From the NCBI GenBank assembly GCA_005406025.1, contig BGZK01001365.1, positions 62,001-126,000 of the forward strand: DNA of 64,000 nt. The letters are read 5' to 3'. Below the pieces are notes generated by a model. That model saw only the letters and a list, made by a program, of their open reading frames with translations, was not told the origin of the DNA and did no database searches. Below are positions 13,801 to 23,214 of this stretch, in pieces. The number at the start of each line of letters is the position of its first letter. Position 1 is the first letter of the stretch. The translations under genes and the position numbers were made by a program. This stretch comes from Eumeta japonica (Eukaryota > Arthropoda > Insecta > Lepidoptera > Psychidae).

Positions 13801-16800
13801 CTAAAATTTCAATTGTTCTTGTATCTTGACTCATGATGCCTCGCATACCTATCCCTGAATAAATGCTTACATTCGTCCCTAATATTGTACCTATATCGTT
13901 TAAGCAAAAATCGTATTAGGTGCAAAGTAACTTGGAGTGCGTTTCGCAACTGAGCTCTCTTTTCGTTATGTTGGCAGCATTGCGAAATTGTTCAAAAAGA
14001 ATCTACGTCCATGCAATGAAGACGCGCATTAAAAATGGGCATACGGATAGGGATTGTTTTTTTAATAATTCGCAATGCTGCCAATATTACGGGAGCTCTA
14101 TGTAAACTATTGCATCCATCGCTGTAAGTTCGGTTTGTTTCTTTGGTTGGATGTAAAATTTGTTTATAGTAATTTGTATTTTTTTTACATATTCCTGCCA
14201 TGCCTTTCTCAGTAGTGCAAACTTTTGAAAAAGGTGAATTAAGATTAACGGCCGTACCAGATCTGTGGGTAATCAATAAATTACTTTTTTGGCCAAAGAA
14301 TTCAGCAAATAAATTAAGGAGGCAGGAAAATAGTTCACCTGATGCTTTTTGGAAATTCATGTCGTGTGATGTAAAAAGAAAAAAACCTTAAAACGTTTCA
14401 AGAGGCACAGGATGAAATTGATACAACGAGTGACAAATCAGGCACTGAAACTGACGAAGGAGATATGAACCATCGATCATTGCGCAAGGAAAAATATACC
14501 TTGCCAGAGAAATCTTTCAACGAATTGGCGAATAATTTAAAAGATGGTAGCTATCTATATCTATATCAGTTATAGAACCACTAAATGTCACTTTTGATAA
14601 ACATTGTGAGGGTTATTAGGTATAATAAGATAGAACAAGTTATACATATAATGGTGAGAGGTGGTTAGCCTTTCGCCAATTATTCAGCAGTACTCTCGTA
14701 TCCCACTTACAGACTTAATGTACGATGACCTATGTAAAGACTGATGTATTTCTGTAGGCATTTTACAATCATTTAAGAAATTGTTAACCTTCTCTATATC
14801 GCTAGCATAGTTAGATAAATACCAAAATTGCCATCACGCCATCCTATTAGTAATCTTTTCATAAGCCCTAGGTCAATGAGATGCAACGAATCTGACACCG
14901 GAAAATTTTCAATCATATCAATGTTGAGTTTGAGCAACGGCGACACTTGTGGTGTTGCCCGTATTTTTTTTTCACGAAAGTTTTGGTCATTTCTTTTGGG
15001 GCAATTAAATTGGAGAAATGTCACAGTATTTGATTTGTGAGAGTTTTTCCCGACCACCGTAAATTTAAGGCATCCGTGTTTACCATTAAAGTTCGATACA
15101 CCTGAAACAATTATCCTGTTTTTAATTACCTGAATTAGATAATTGTCGGACTGTATTATATGTTTCTATACTTATTAGTGAAATAAAAACCTTTTATCAT
15201 AGCTCAGGCAGGTGAATCGCAAATGAATGCTCGTAATTTGGCATGTATTATTTTTTCTCTTTGTGATTTTTCTGTTATTTTAAGTCCCTCCTAAAGTTGC
15301 TGATTTCTGTTACAAAAGGTCTCAAAAAAAATCTCAAGATCTTCAGGCTTTCCATCACCAGCGTAGATACCTATGAAAAAAAGCAAACATTTTCATCTAA
15401 GATTTTCATCATTTTGTCTACGAAGCTGACTCAAAAGGTACTTGCCTATGTAAAAAGGTGACAGTGGAATTGCAGATACTGAACATAAAATGGGCCAAAA
15501 CTGGTACTTAGAACTTTTAAGTACTGGAAAGCCGTCAATATATATTTTTAAAGTAATTTCATCAGATGAGACGGAGAGCTCTTCAAAAATATTTTTTAAA
15601 CATTTTTTCAGGCCATTATGCCAATATTCCCCTGGAGCTGAATAAATAAAATCCACATTTGCTTTATTTGTTTGCAGAAAAGTTTGTGCGTCATTAGGAA
15701 CGATATTTTTCAACTTTTTATTTTAAATTTTTAATAATGAGTTTAACGCCACATGTGGAATATTGTGTTCTACAGCCCATTTACTAAGGGTACAATGTAC
15801 TTTATTATTTTCCTCTTATGTTGAATAGCAGTCACTTTCATCTTCCTGCACAGAATCAGAGTCGTCACAAATGTATTCCTCGTCATCGTCCGACTTTAAA
15901 TGACGTGTTTTGGGTAAAACCTCGTTTTGTAACAGAAACGCCACTACTAACTCTTGGACTAATATCTTAAAAATTATTATTTCGTCCGGAACCCTCGCCA
16001 AATTCTACAGAACGTTCTTGACTCGATGTAAATCTAGTATTCGGCACACTTATCTTTTGTTGGTATGTTTTCTGCACTTTCTTCTTATATGAACCGCTTT
16101 TTTTAACCGCTTCCATTTATATATATCCATTTTTGTAATATATAATGTAATAAAAACCCAATGACTCAAAAGAAACCAAAATGCTGTGAAGATGCTATAA
16201 ATATTAAAAGCAATTGTCTTTTTAAATGGATTTCATGAAGATATCTTTGGACACTAATAATTTTACAAGAAACCTTTATATAGAAATTAAGACTATAACA
16301 GCATTTGAGAATCCACAATAACACCAAGTACACTTACTCTTCGAAGAAACCACTGTAAAACTAATTCACTTATAATTGGCACATAAAGTTGACTTATACA
16401 CCCTTATAAGGTCAAGTAACATGCCATTGGTTCTAAGTGCATTTGGTTCTATAATTTACTATTACTGGCGTATGAGACTTTATAATTACTTTTTGTATGC
16501 GATTATAAGTGTAACTTATTGGAGCAAGTTTTCTCAAGTGTATTTACACTTTTGCAATACTTTTATAGGCTATCTTAGCCTTTACTGCGCCTATAATTTC
16601 GTTCTATACACGACTATAAGTCAACTTATAAGAACAGTTGTACTATAACCTATAAACTATAAACCCAAACAAATTCCGTGTAACCTATTATAAGCTTGGT
16701 AGTAAAACCTGGAACCGCTAAGAAAGAGGTACTAGTGCTGTAAGCCTGTAAACTGTGTACTATAGGAGAACTTTGTTACTTGGGTGTGTCTCATAGTTTT

Positions 16801-19800
16801 GACTTTTCGTCTCTACGACTTTGCCCACGGCCGTATGAGCACTCTAAATGAGCTACAGCACGTAGTGAATATAGTAATAATAATTTATTTACTCCACAAA
16901 GATACAATATTGTGGAGTTTGGTGCCTGAAATAGGAATAAACACATGTGTTACAGGTCACCAGGCTCCCCAAGGCAATTTACAAAGTGTGCGTATATATA
17001 TATGCGATGTATATATATGGGAGGGTGTATGAGTAAGGGCGCGTGCGAACGTGTATGTGCACGTGTGCGTGTAAATGTGTGTTTGTGTGATGTTACATAG
17101 GTAAGCACAACTGATTTGATTGTAAACCATTTCATACTGATTATAATAGTTATTTTTTTTTCTGTCTTCACAAGTAAAATGCTTCAGAAACAAGGTGACT
17201 CTCTTCTTGCATTCATAATAAGAGAGAAAATACATATTGATACTGTTTGCGATTTTGTTGTAGAGCAAAGGCCCCAAGAATCGATAAAAGTGTTGAGCAA
17301 AGGAGATCGATACATACGAAGTAGAGTAAAGGTTTTTTAGTTTATTAAGAGATAAGACAGTGTTATGATCTACATCGGAGTGTTGTTTCAGTACGGTTTA
17401 TAAAATAAATAATTGCCCAGTTGTTAACACATTAAACATTTGATAGAATGCCGTCGTGGAATACCTATAACAAAGAAAGTTACTAACCTTTAGAACTGCT
17501 CTTTGGGTATATTCGAATTTAATAAGATTGATTTTGTGAGCACTTCCCTAAATGCTGACGCAGTAGATAATGAGTGACTGACACAATGAGAAATACACAG
17601 ATTTCAGTATAACTGGAGGAACTATGTGACGTAAGGTTTTAGAGACAAATATCAATTACTGGGTTCTAGTAGTGAGTAATACAATGTGAGGTTTAAATGT
17701 TAGATTTATATTAATCACAACGCCAAGGTATTTGTATGTATCTGTGGCTTGTAAGATTGGACAAGAATACAATTCCACCACAACAGAGTGTGAGGAGAAT
17801 TGAATTGAACGAAAAATTTAATCTTGTACTGTTCCTTGTAGTGAATGTCATGTATTGCGTCTTATCAGTGTTAGTGTCATAACATTGTGTTGTAGCGTGA
17901 CGATGTTCTATCCGTTTTGTGCTGATAAATAAACACTGAGGCCAAGTTTTTTCATTAAACACTAGTGCCGTATCGTCCAGAAAAACAATAATCTTACAAT
18001 TTTGTAGGCTTAATTGGCAGAGACCATTAATGTAGTTAAGAAAAAAAGGAGGAACCTAAGATGCTTTCTTGAGGAATACCGTTATAACAAGCTCATTATT
18101 TTGCCAATTATTGATTTTGATACATTGAGTACGTTGACTCAGATAGTTTTTAAATGATTGTGGCTGATGTGCCTTAATGCCATTGTGTTTCAGTTTTTTA
18201 AGGAGATACTTTTGGGTAGATACGTAAATTTTATATAGAGCAGTAGGATTGGTTGTTATGTATTATAATTTTGAGTATCACTTATTTTGTTAATTGTATA
18301 TATGTTTTTACGTAACTCTTGTTTCAAATGTTGTGTGTAAATACTAACAGGTTTGAAATAGTTTCAATAGAAATATGAAATTTGAACAAAATCAGGCTAA
18401 AACAACTCTAGCTGTTCTTGTATGATATTGAAAAGGCGCCAGAGCTTATTTAGCTCACAATTATTTTACAACGTAGCCTAAGAGCAGGCATTATATAAAG
18501 CTTGCTACGTGAGCGCAGGTGGCGGGCCATCCGCGTAACAACCTGCGGCACGGGCGCTGGTACGCCGCCGTGGAGCGCCTGGAGTCGCGCGACGATGACT
18601 CCTGGCTCATCGTCGCCACCGACGCCGACTGGGAGACCAGGTAACGAATGGCGCGGTAAAGTAAAGGCCTGATTGTGTGTACTTTGAAGTATATGATTTT
18701 TATAATAAATGATCTTTGCCGTTTCTGTCCGTTTGCTCGTCTGTTACACCTTATTTTTTTGGAATCTGTTGAACGAAAAAATATACGATCGGATACATAT
18801 CTTGAATTATGCGAGTCAATCACGAAAAGAACTTACGCTATGTGCATGATGTGAACATCAAATGAACGGATTAATTATGAGAAATATAGACAACGATATT
18901 GTAATTAATAAGAGATAGGTTATCTGCGTTTTGCGAAATAATTAGCTAATAGCCCAGTCAAATAAGGCTTGACTCCGGAAAACAGAAAAATTGCAATTCT
19001 CTTTAAATATCTTCTATTTTATCGTGAGTGAAGTAATATTCACTAAAGGTTGAACGTTTAAAAAGCGTAATTAGGTGAACAAAAAAAAAAATAATTAAAA
19101 AAAATTAAAGAAATAAATTAACTGAGAATGTTTAATAAGGTAAAATGTTCATAATTATTGTTATTTATAAGAAACTAAACAAAGTATCTGAAGTAACCCA
19201 ACCGGTGAATCGTGATTGCCTACGTCGGCTTTACGGTCTACATTTGCGATCATTTACTAACTTTACACAACCATGATTGTAGTTTTTAGTTTAAATTTTC
19301 TATTTTACAAGTTTTATATGAAATGAAATTTAACCATTCTATTGTGTGGGTGTTAATTCGTGGAAATCCATAACTATACGCTTGTCTGCAACATGCATTA
19401 ACATTCTGCATGTAACCCACTGTTGATCCTCGAACAGATGTTCTTCACCAGAAGTCCCTATCCAATAGATTGAATATTAATTAGAGAGGTTTGCTGGGTG
19501 TTGAACACCTCAAGTAAACGATAGTATTTTATTTATCTTAGTCCACTAAAAAGTTATACTGTTATTTGTTATTTGCACGGTTGTATTACATCCATTGCAT
19601 TTGTTGGTAGTTTTAACATTCCTGAAACTTTAGTGGATGTTACTTAGTAGATGTTGAGGATGTACCGATCTGACACGAAACGTACATAGAAATAACAGCA
19701 TAACTATTGTCCGTGACGGAAATATTCCGCGCGCCCCGTCATGTATATAGCGTGAACGTACTTCGCTTTATACTTCTTATAGTGTATAACTCGTATTGTA

Positions 19801-22743
19801 CAAACAAGAACATCGATTTTATCATATATTATAGATAAACATGTACATATAGAATTATCTCGTAAATAAAATTCTGAGTTTCGATGATAGAAAATTGCTT
19901 AGCTATGCTGTTTCGACGGTACGGCTTCCTATTGATGAGAAATCTTCAATCAGAGCCGTCACTATTCTATTGGTCGAAAATCGAACCGTCTCATTGGTCA
20001 TTCTTTGAAAGACGAATTCGAAAAGTGCCTTAATTATTATTAATTATTATTATTACCTATTTGCATGCTGTATTGAGTCTAACCGACAGCATTAAAACAA
20101 AATGCTCACACATCTGACCCCCACACGACCCCCCTTACATACGCCGAGTAAAGGAGGAAGTTCGACAGAAAGTCTCCCTTGATCCCAAAGATGATCTGGA
20201 GCCAGTCACATTAGACGAAGTCAAAGTACTCGTTAAAAATCTCAAAATCCGAAAGGGACTGGGCCTGGATGGGGTTTGCAATAAAGCCATTAAGTGCTTC
20301 TCTTCGGCATTATTGACCTTCTTAGTCGCAATATTTAATGCGTGCCTTAAAAACTGATAATGATATTACGCGTCCCAAAACAGGCGTCCAATTAGCTTTA
20401 TTCGTGGATGACACAATACTGTTCCTACGTAGCAACGGTTTAAATAATATATGAACCCGCCTCCAGCGGGCTATTGACAAGCTGACGCAATGGTTTTTAA
20501 CTCTGGAGGATCGAGGTGAATACAGAAAATTTGCAATTATTTTTTCATTTATAGTTAAAATAAGAGGGCTCAAGTAATCCCTGAAAGTGCCACCGCCATC
20601 CTTCACATTTAAAATCCTCTATTCCGTGGCAACACAACTATAAATATTTAATCATTTCGTTGGAGAAGTATTATTTCAGGGATAATATCTTGCTATTTTC
20701 TACATGTCACGCTTCAGCAGTATGATAGGTAGAAAAAGCAAAATGTCATTACGCAATAAGCATCCCTCATTAAGCGTATGTCAATAGACATGTGCGTGTC
20801 CAGTAATTACTTACGCCGATCCGACGGCACTTTACGACCTCCAAATTATTCAGAATAAGTTTTGTAGAAACGTGATTGATGTACTTTCATGTGTCAGGAG
20901 CTCTGTCCTCCGTAGGGATTCGGAACTTCCTACAATCTCAAAGAATATGAAGAACGCGTCAGAGCGTTTCTTCAGTATAGCAGCTAATCATCCAAATCCA
21001 CTAATTTCTGTTGCGCCCTCGTATGAGTCTCCTCCTGCAAGTCATTTTATTAGAAGGCCACGGAATGTTGTCTTAGACCCACCAGATGATTTCACTTCTA
21101 AGGTCGAAAATCGTACGTGGGTAGCTCAAAAGTATTTTATTTCCTTCTCCCTACAACGAGAAATAAAAAAAATGCATTGAGCCCGCATTTCAGTTTGTAT
21201 TCTGTATTCCGCTATAGCGTACTGCGTTTGTGGTAGTACATCAGAAGTAAACGCTGCACCTCTATAGACACAGAGTGTTTAGAGCTTATCATTTCGACGA
21301 CCAAGTTGGCGAGGTCTCGTTCCTACAATGTAGTGAGCCGACCAGCATGGAAACAAAAAGACGGACCGTTAAGCGTTCTGTTTACGTGCGCCCGGTCCGT
21401 CACAGTTATTTAGTGGATTAAGATAAAGGCAATATAAACACTTGTGTGTGGTGTTCGGGATCTGTCAATCCTCTCGAATCAATATTCAATTTATTGGGAG
21501 GGATCATAGTGGAGGGGCAGATTCGAAGGTCAGCGGTGGGTTGTATGCTGCATGTTAATGCATGTTGCAGGCAAGCGTCTGATTTAACCATTCTTTTCTT
21601 ATTAATTCCAGCCAATAATTGCTTTAATTTTACATGCTAACTGAGGTATATTTTATAAGTAAAAGATTGCTGTTCAGTAGTTAAAAATATGTTTAATAAA
21701 AAAAATGTTTAATTAATGATTATTTCATTTCGTACGAAACATTTAGGTAACTTATTGCCATTGAAATCATTATATTTGATTATTAAACACCAAACTTCAC
21801 GACAATTTTATTATAAAACTCACACATACACGAGTCTAGCATACTTAATTTTCAATTTAGTAACAACGTAATTGTGTACAACAAAAGTTTACCTAATCAA
21901 TTATATTTAGCATTTTTGGTTTATAAGACACAAACGAAAAATAGAGTTTATCAAAAAAGTATGTACTAAGCGCATTTTTTTTTTTGCTTTGTTATTAAGA
22001 ATAGCATTTCTAAATATTTCTCTAAAGATAGCAATTAAAATAGATGATTATAAATTATGCTTAGCGAAATTATTTTGTAATATGATTTTTACTTTAATTC
22101 TAACCTACTTACATCTTTTTACCTATTGAAATAATATCGTTCAAGATAAATATGTTTTTTTAATGTAAATTGAATATACACGCGTCCTGAATATATTCTA
22201 GTAAATATATAAAATACGAGCATTCACCTCCTGATGTTAGAAACTACTAAACTACAAAAACAAAATCCATAATTTAGGCCTTCACTCATAGTTTACTAGG
22301 AAACGTAATTCTAAGTCTTCAAATTCCCACTAGAAATGCAAAATACTTGTGTAGAGATATTTGCACGAGTGGGGCATTTAAACATAGTACATGAACATTG
22401 GAAATGGAATATAACTTCAAAGAAAATGAATGTGACGTGAAACGATTAAATAAGACAAATTTAACAAGACAACAGACTTTTGAGTAAATCAACGAATGTC
22501 CATTGTACTTTTTTAAATTTTGATACTAAACTTCATATGTATAAAAAGTGTTTAATGACGTGCAGGTTCATCTGGGAGCGGTCGTCGAAGGTGTTGGGCA
22601 CCAGCTACGCTGAGGTGCGGTGGGAGGTGCCGCCGAGCGCGGCGCCGGGCGCCTACCGCCTGCACCACTACGGTAGCTACAAGTACGTGCTGGGCGGCGT
22701 CTACCCGTACGACGGCTTCTCCGACACCTTCCAGGTGGCGTGA
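1408..22743 (+). CDS. CDase: Neutral ceramidase, gene A (spliced; 5' end outside window)
   Basis: Ten exons: 1408-1535, 4373-4574, 4902-5108, 5336-5461, 7656-7859, 8663-8884, 9083-9178, 9665-9832, 18519-18640 and 22566-22743 (stop TGA). Joined they give 551 codons including the stop with no internal stop, and all boundaries are GT/AG. Neutral ceramidases (N-acylsphingosine amidohydrolase 2 family) cleave ceramide to sphingosine and fatty acid, as secreted or membrane-anchored zinc enzymes. Visible family motifs, in order: NINRSP, NWFAVHPTSMNN, NLGDVSPN (catalytic serine hexapeptide), YSFAAGTTDGPG, PGEFTTMSGRRLR, RYEGASTIYGPHTL, TDADWETRF. The family is usually 700-760 residues; about 180 N-terminal residues (exons 1-3 of gene B) are missing to the left of the window. 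Exon numbers below follow gene B. Introns are phase 0 except two phase-2 introns. Family assignment is very secure; the exact substrate is inference. Confidence 0.96.
1536..2676. repeat. Gene A intron with TA microsatellite and purine-rich degenerate repeat
   Basis: A (TA)n run covers about 1858-1891. From about 2480 to 2640 the sequence is a degenerate array of units such as GAATCGGTATT, GAAAGCGAGA and GGAACAGTACCGG. Related sequence appears at 27915-28150 and, on the opposite strand, at 39290-39380, 55890-56080 and 58155-58215, so it is a dispersed family. The rest is unremarkable. Confidence 0.55.
2677..4115. mobile_element. Foldback element with long inverted ends and internal ~120-bp tandem repeats
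   Basis: The left end begins GGCCTTATTGTC and the right end finishes in the inverted equivalent (AATAAGGCC at about 4106-4114). The arms match imperfectly over several hundred bp (about 2990-3260 against 3740-4040). Between about 3070 and 3690 a ~120-bp unit recurs five to six times, each containing GATGATGGAGCCAGAAGGTA-like sequence and a CCATAAT motif; the right arm carries the same units inverted. No transposase ORF. This resembles foldback (FB-type) elements. No target duplication could be fixed. Confidence 0.75.
4373..4574 (+). CDS. CDase: Gene A exon 5 (metal-site histidine region)
   Basis: The acceptor TGTAG supplies the last base of the split Arg codon. The exon encodes RYEHDVDKTLAQVRF, then NWFAVHPTSMNNTN, whose histidine corresponds to a zinc ligand in characterised neutral ceramidases, then SSDNVGYASILMEKEL. 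It ends phase 0 before GTTTGT. Gene B exon 5 is three bases shorter and in the same phase. Confidence 0.95.
4575..4901. repeat. Gene A intron with a 31-bp direct duplication
   Basis: Two adjacent copies of an AT-rich 31-bp unit (ATTTTTATTTATTAAGAAAA core) lie at about 4684-4743. Nothing else recognised. Confidence 0.6.
4902..5108 (+). CDS. CDase: Gene A exon 6 (GDVSPN catalytic serine)
   Basis: Phase 0 at both ends, 207 nt, as in gene B exon 6. It contains STNLGDVSPNTRGPHC, the hexapeptide holding the catalytic serine of neutral ceramidases, followed by a cysteine-rich stretch (CERSGRVCDNEHLLC) and GPGVDMFDSTRIIATKM, all standard family blocks. Confidence 0.96.
5336..5461 (+). CDS. CDase: Gene A exon 7
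   Basis: Starts after TTTCCAG and ends before GTCAGT, phase 0, 42 codons. It encodes ELLRSPGEDVTGDGEV then ALHQYVAMPEQRVRAYDP, matching the HQWVDM-type block of the family. Gene B exon 7 is two codons shorter. Confidence 0.93.
5462..6225. other. Gene A intron, no feature recognised
   Basis: AT-rich DNA between exon 7 and the mariner copy. No coding similarity or repeat boundary seen. Confidence 0.5.
6226..7581 (+). mobile_element. Mariner transposon, decayed copy 1
   Basis: Inverted ends AAATTTTTTCGTAT (about 6227-6240) and ATACGAAAAAATTTTTT (7565-7581) enclose a broken transposase read left to right. The element sits in the gene A intron between exons 7 and 8. A hairpin of AAAAGTAAAAATG and its complement lies just before the transposase start (about 6328-6369). 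Related copies occur at 28950-30175 and 51340-55235. Confidence 0.85.
6382..7518 (+). pseudogene. Mariner transposase pseudogene
   Basis: Begins MNESKEEIRYIL at 6382 and ends QNGIYCN with TAA at 7516-7518, the natural termini of a mariner transposase of about 345 residues. Several frameshifts and stops lie between. Recognisable blocks: SGDFDVEDEPRSARPVT (DNA-binding side, frame changes needed), HHDNARPDASLATQQI (second catalytic Asp retained), and YLSQFFDQK near the end. It cannot make a full protein. The DDE cut-and-paste role is family knowledge. Confidence 0.85.
7656..7859 (+). CDS. CDase: Gene A exon 8
   Basis: Starts after TTCAG, 75 bp from the end of a mariner copy, and ends before GTATGC; phase 0, 204 nt, identical in length to gene B exon 8. 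It encodes GCLPAMGYSFAAGTTDGPG, a FNFTQGT segment carrying a possible N-glycosylation site, and CHAPKPILLATGR. Confidence 0.95.
7860..8515. repeat. Gene A intron with a lepidopteran LINE/SINE tail motif
   Basis: At about 8213-8285 the sequence TCGTGGGCGGCAGTGATCAC resembles the very common lepidopteran tail (GTCCATGGGCGGCGGTAATC type). A related copy is at about 44160-44255. The remaining sequence, including an 84-codon open stretch at 7987-8241, is not recognised. Confidence 0.5.
8516..8573. repeat. Perfect 27-bp hairpin (4-nt loop)
   Basis: Arms 8516-8542 and 8547-8573 are exact reverse complements, starting CAGGGTGCTG and ending CAGCACCCTG, around the loop AAAG. It lies 90 bp upstream of gene A exon 9. 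There is no sign of a longer transposon around it. Confidence 0.9.
8663..8884 (+). CDS. CDase: Gene A exon 9 (PGEFTTMSGRR)
   Basis: The acceptor ATCGCAG precedes AKFPYEWQPQIVS and the exon ends EEYQ before GTCAGT. It carries PGEFTTMSGRRLRRAL, whose glutamate corresponds to a zinc ligand in characterised ceramidases, then VVVAGLANVYADY. It is 74 codons and extremely GC-rich compared with the flanking introns. Confidence 0.95.
9083..9178 (+). CDS. CDase: Gene A exon 10 (YGPHTL)
   Basis: 32 codons, phase 0 at both ends, same length as gene B exon 10. It encodes AQRYEGASTIYGPHTLDIY, a near-invariant family block; the tyrosine of IYGPHTL is the likely metal-site tyrosine. Confidence 0.94.
9179..9664. 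other. Gene A intron, nothing recognised
   Basis: A 486-bp AT-rich intron between exons 10 and 11; no repeats or RNA structures seen. Confidence 0.5.
9665..9832 (+). CDS. CDase: Gene A exon 11
   Basis: Starts after ATGTGCAG (GGC GCG GAG) and ends AGA TTC before GTGAGT; 56 codons, open throughout. It encodes GPGPTPGDHSESLISLVPP and FGDCVQQP. The corresponding exon of gene B has a frame problem at its 5' end. Confidence 0.92.
9833..10291. other. Start of the 8.7-kb intron of gene A
   Basis: No coding similarity. It contains phrases such as GGTCCATTACTAACTTA of unknown origin just left of the candidate EnSpm element. Confidence 0.4.
11399..13650 (-). mobile_element. Jockey-type non-LTR retrotransposon with ORF1 but no ORF2
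   Basis: Read on the - strand, a 5' region is followed by a gag-like ORF1, a short leftover, and a 3' end GGGTAAAAATTCCGCATAAC followed by about 14 A residues (poly-T at 11399-11412 on the + strand). The endonuclease/reverse-transcriptase ORF2, normally about 2.7 kb, is absent between about 11630 and 11450. The 5' limit is uncertain. No target duplication found. Confidence 0.75.
11633..13037 (-). pseudogene. Jockey ORF1 (gag-like, zinc knuckle) pseudogene
   Basis: Read right to left. An acidic/Ser-rich N-terminal part (12777-13037) is followed after frame breaks by a central domain (11982-12512) with VVLRGVLRDIPVDAVKEDL and KAEQSRKRALPGQCHNCQSY, then the C-terminal part (11633-12031) with CTRNKDTDNSPACVLCKQKG. 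The CxxC...H...C series are the zinc knuckles of jockey-clade ORF1 nucleic-acid-binding proteins. At least two frameshifts interrupt it. Normal role: packaging LINE RNA into an RNP. Confidence 0.8.
13952..14098. repeat. Imperfect inverted repeat / stem-loop
   Basis: TTGGCAGCATTGCGAA at 13971-13986 is exactly complemented at 14069-14084, and GAGCTC (13952-13957) pairs with GAGCTC (14093-14098), giving a long imperfect stem with an ~80-nt loop. Could be a small MITE or a precursor-like hairpin. Confidence 0.6.
14200..14550 (+). pseudogene. Transposon-associated ORF (DUF4806-type N-terminus), broken
   Basis: An open stretch of 63 codons begins MPFSVVQTFEKGELRLTAVP, then DLWVINKLLFWPKN and SPDAFWKFMSCDVK. 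This pattern (a V-V-x-F start, a W-x-x, then a FWPK block) is what I associate with DUF4806-like proteins in arthropod transposons. After a frame change in an A-run it continues LKTFQEAQDEIDTTSDKSG. Assignment by pattern memory only. Confidence 0.45.
14794..16001 (-). pseudogene. EnSpm/CACTA-like transposase remnant
   Basis: Read right to left. A short acidic segment (about 15816-16001) is followed by SDEITLKIYIDGFPVLKSSK and FWPILCSV in 15393-15713, then FIGIYAGDGKPEDLE and AFICDSPA (about 15240-15390), and finally ENFPVSDSLHLIDLGLMKRL in 14794-15057. The IDG-P-x-x-SS-x-FWPIL block followed by a L-H-x-x-DLG-x-M block matches a transposase type common in insects that I place in or near the EnSpm/CACTA superfamily. 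Stops and frameshifts are present; part of the interruption could be an intron. Confidence 0.6.
16960..17100. repeat. TA- and GT-rich microsatellites
   Basis: TATATATATATGCG runs, then a long imperfect GTGT/GTGC array (about 17025-17095). Confidence 0.8.
17120..18300 (-). pseudogene. Non-LTR retrotransposon reverse transcriptase remnant
   Basis: On the - strand: LKKLKHNGIKAHQPQSFKNY, then after damage a GSVLGP-like stretch and LNYINGLCQLSLQNC, then KIIVFLDDTALVF (from the YADD catalytic box), KTQYMTF, a YLGV-like block, RQLFIL, and GPLLYNKIANSINMYF near the end. These blocks in this order are the C-terminal half of a jockey/CR1-like LINE polymerase. Frameshifts are numerous; no polyA tail located. 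Confidence 0.75.
18519..18640 (+). CDS. CDase: Gene A exon 12
   Basis: Lies after an 8.7-kb intron packed with transposons. The acceptor GCGCAG precedes VAGHPRNNLRHGRWY and the donor GTAACG follows DWETR in phase 2. The TDADWET block matches the C-terminal domain of the family. Confidence 0.94.
18641..19330. other. Gene A intron, nothing recognised
   Basis: AT-rich, with an A-rich run near 19080-19110. No coding similarity. Confidence 0.5.
19330..19560 (+). repeat. Dispersed ~200-bp arm repeat (left-arm type)
   Basis: Matches the left arm of the palindromic element at 24335-24580: TTAATTCGTGGAAATCCATA, then TGTCTGCAACATGCATTAA, a CACTGTTGATCCTCGAA block and TTGAATATT. The opposite arm type is at about 21420-21620, so the two could be the ends of one element interrupted by LINE DNA. 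Confidence 0.65.
20105..21140 (+). pseudogene. Jockey ORF2 (reverse transcriptase) remnant with internal deletion
   Basis: Reads DLEPVTLDEVKVLVKNLK, RKGLGLDGVCNKAIKCF and VAIFNACLKN, a stop, then PKTGVQLALFVDDTILFLRS (YADD box changed to FVDD) and LQRAIDKLTQWF. After further damage come FYMSRFSSMIGRKSKMSLRN, ADPTALYDLQIIQNKFCRN, SERFFSIAANHPNP and RRPRNVVLDPPDDF. These are jockey ORF2 blocks in order. The part between fingers and palm is deleted. Confidence 0.82.
21415..21625 (-). repeat. Dispersed ~200-bp arm repeat (right-arm type)
   Basis: GTTCGGGATCTGTCAATCCT, then GAGGGGCAGATTCGAAGGTC and TGTTGCAGGCAAGCGTC. The same sequence forms the right arm of the element at 24765-24960, and it is the inverse of the repeat at 19330-19560. 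Confidence 0.65.
21626..22565. other. Gene A last intron, nothing recognised
   Basis: Very AT-rich. No repeat family or exon seen before the terminal exon acceptor. Confidence 0.5.
22566..22743 (+). CDS. CDase: Gene A exon 13 (terminal, stop TGA)
   Basis: The acceptor GTGCAG completes the split Arg codon (RFIWERSSKVLG). The exon continues through the immunoglobulin-like C-terminal domain, EVPPSAAPGAYRLHHYGSYK, to FQVA and TGA. At 178 nt it equals gene B's terminal exon. Confidence 0.95.
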
Positions 22744-23203
22744 GCCTCTGGTTGCGCTCGCGCCCGCGGCGGTTTACCAAATACGTCATTTAATTAAATT
22801 ATGTGTATACCTTATGAAATTGTATGTCGATTCTCAAAGAGTAATGAAAGTAGTGAGCGGAGAGCCTTTTAATTGTTATAATCGTGGAGAATCGAATCTG
22901 GTGTATTTAATAATGATGTATTGATCAATGGAAGGATCTAGTCTTATTTTTGATTAATATTAAAAGTATTGATTCCTATTTAAAGTACAAGCGTATAAAT
23001 TAAACTGTGTCATGTACTCAACGACCGAATTCTCGAACAAACTCATGTTTTTATGTGAACCCAAATTATTTTCGCGTTTAGTAATAGACCTTGAACAAGA
23101 TAATCGATAAGTTATCGCATCGATAGGTGCCTGCGCCGGCGCACGCGACACCGCCTCGTCACTCGGGCAACCTCATTCCGAATCATCTATATTGTTATAA
23201 AGC
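22744..23203 (+). other. Probable gene A 3' UTR
   Basis: Sequence between the stop codon and the first good AATAAA. No other gene seen. The extent is inferred from the signal only. Confidence 0.45.
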
Positions 23204-23208
23204 GCGCC

Positions 23209-23214
23209 AATAAA
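23209..23214 (+). terminator. Candidate polyadenylation signal for gene A
   Basis: AATAAA, 466 bp after the TGA. A second AATAAA is at 23361-23366. The first lies within an exact 14-bp inverted repeat (GCGCCAATAAAGAA at 23204-23217 against 23323-23336). Confidence 0.45.

Larger units (their letters stand above)
10292..16784. mobile_element. Candidate EnSpm/CACTA-like DNA transposon carrying an inserted LINE
   Basis: CCCAAGTAACAAA at 10292-10304 is matched exactly in inverted orientation at 16772-16784. Inside both ends lie similar subterminal motifs: a GTGGTTCCGG / GCGGTTCCAGG pair, and repeated CTTATAGT/CTTATAAGT on the right with at least one on the left. The interior holds fragments of a transposase-like protein on the - strand (14794-16001) and a second ORF on the + strand (14200-14550), plus an unrelated LINE (about 11399-13650). 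A 13-bp match alone can occur by chance at this scale, so the boundaries are tentative; the coding remnants are firmer. Confidence 0.45.

Noticed and set aside
17116..17340. 74-codon plus-strand ORF
   Set aside because: The opposite strand here carries the clear end of a LINE polymerase (GPLLYNKIANSINMYF), so the plus frame is a shadow.
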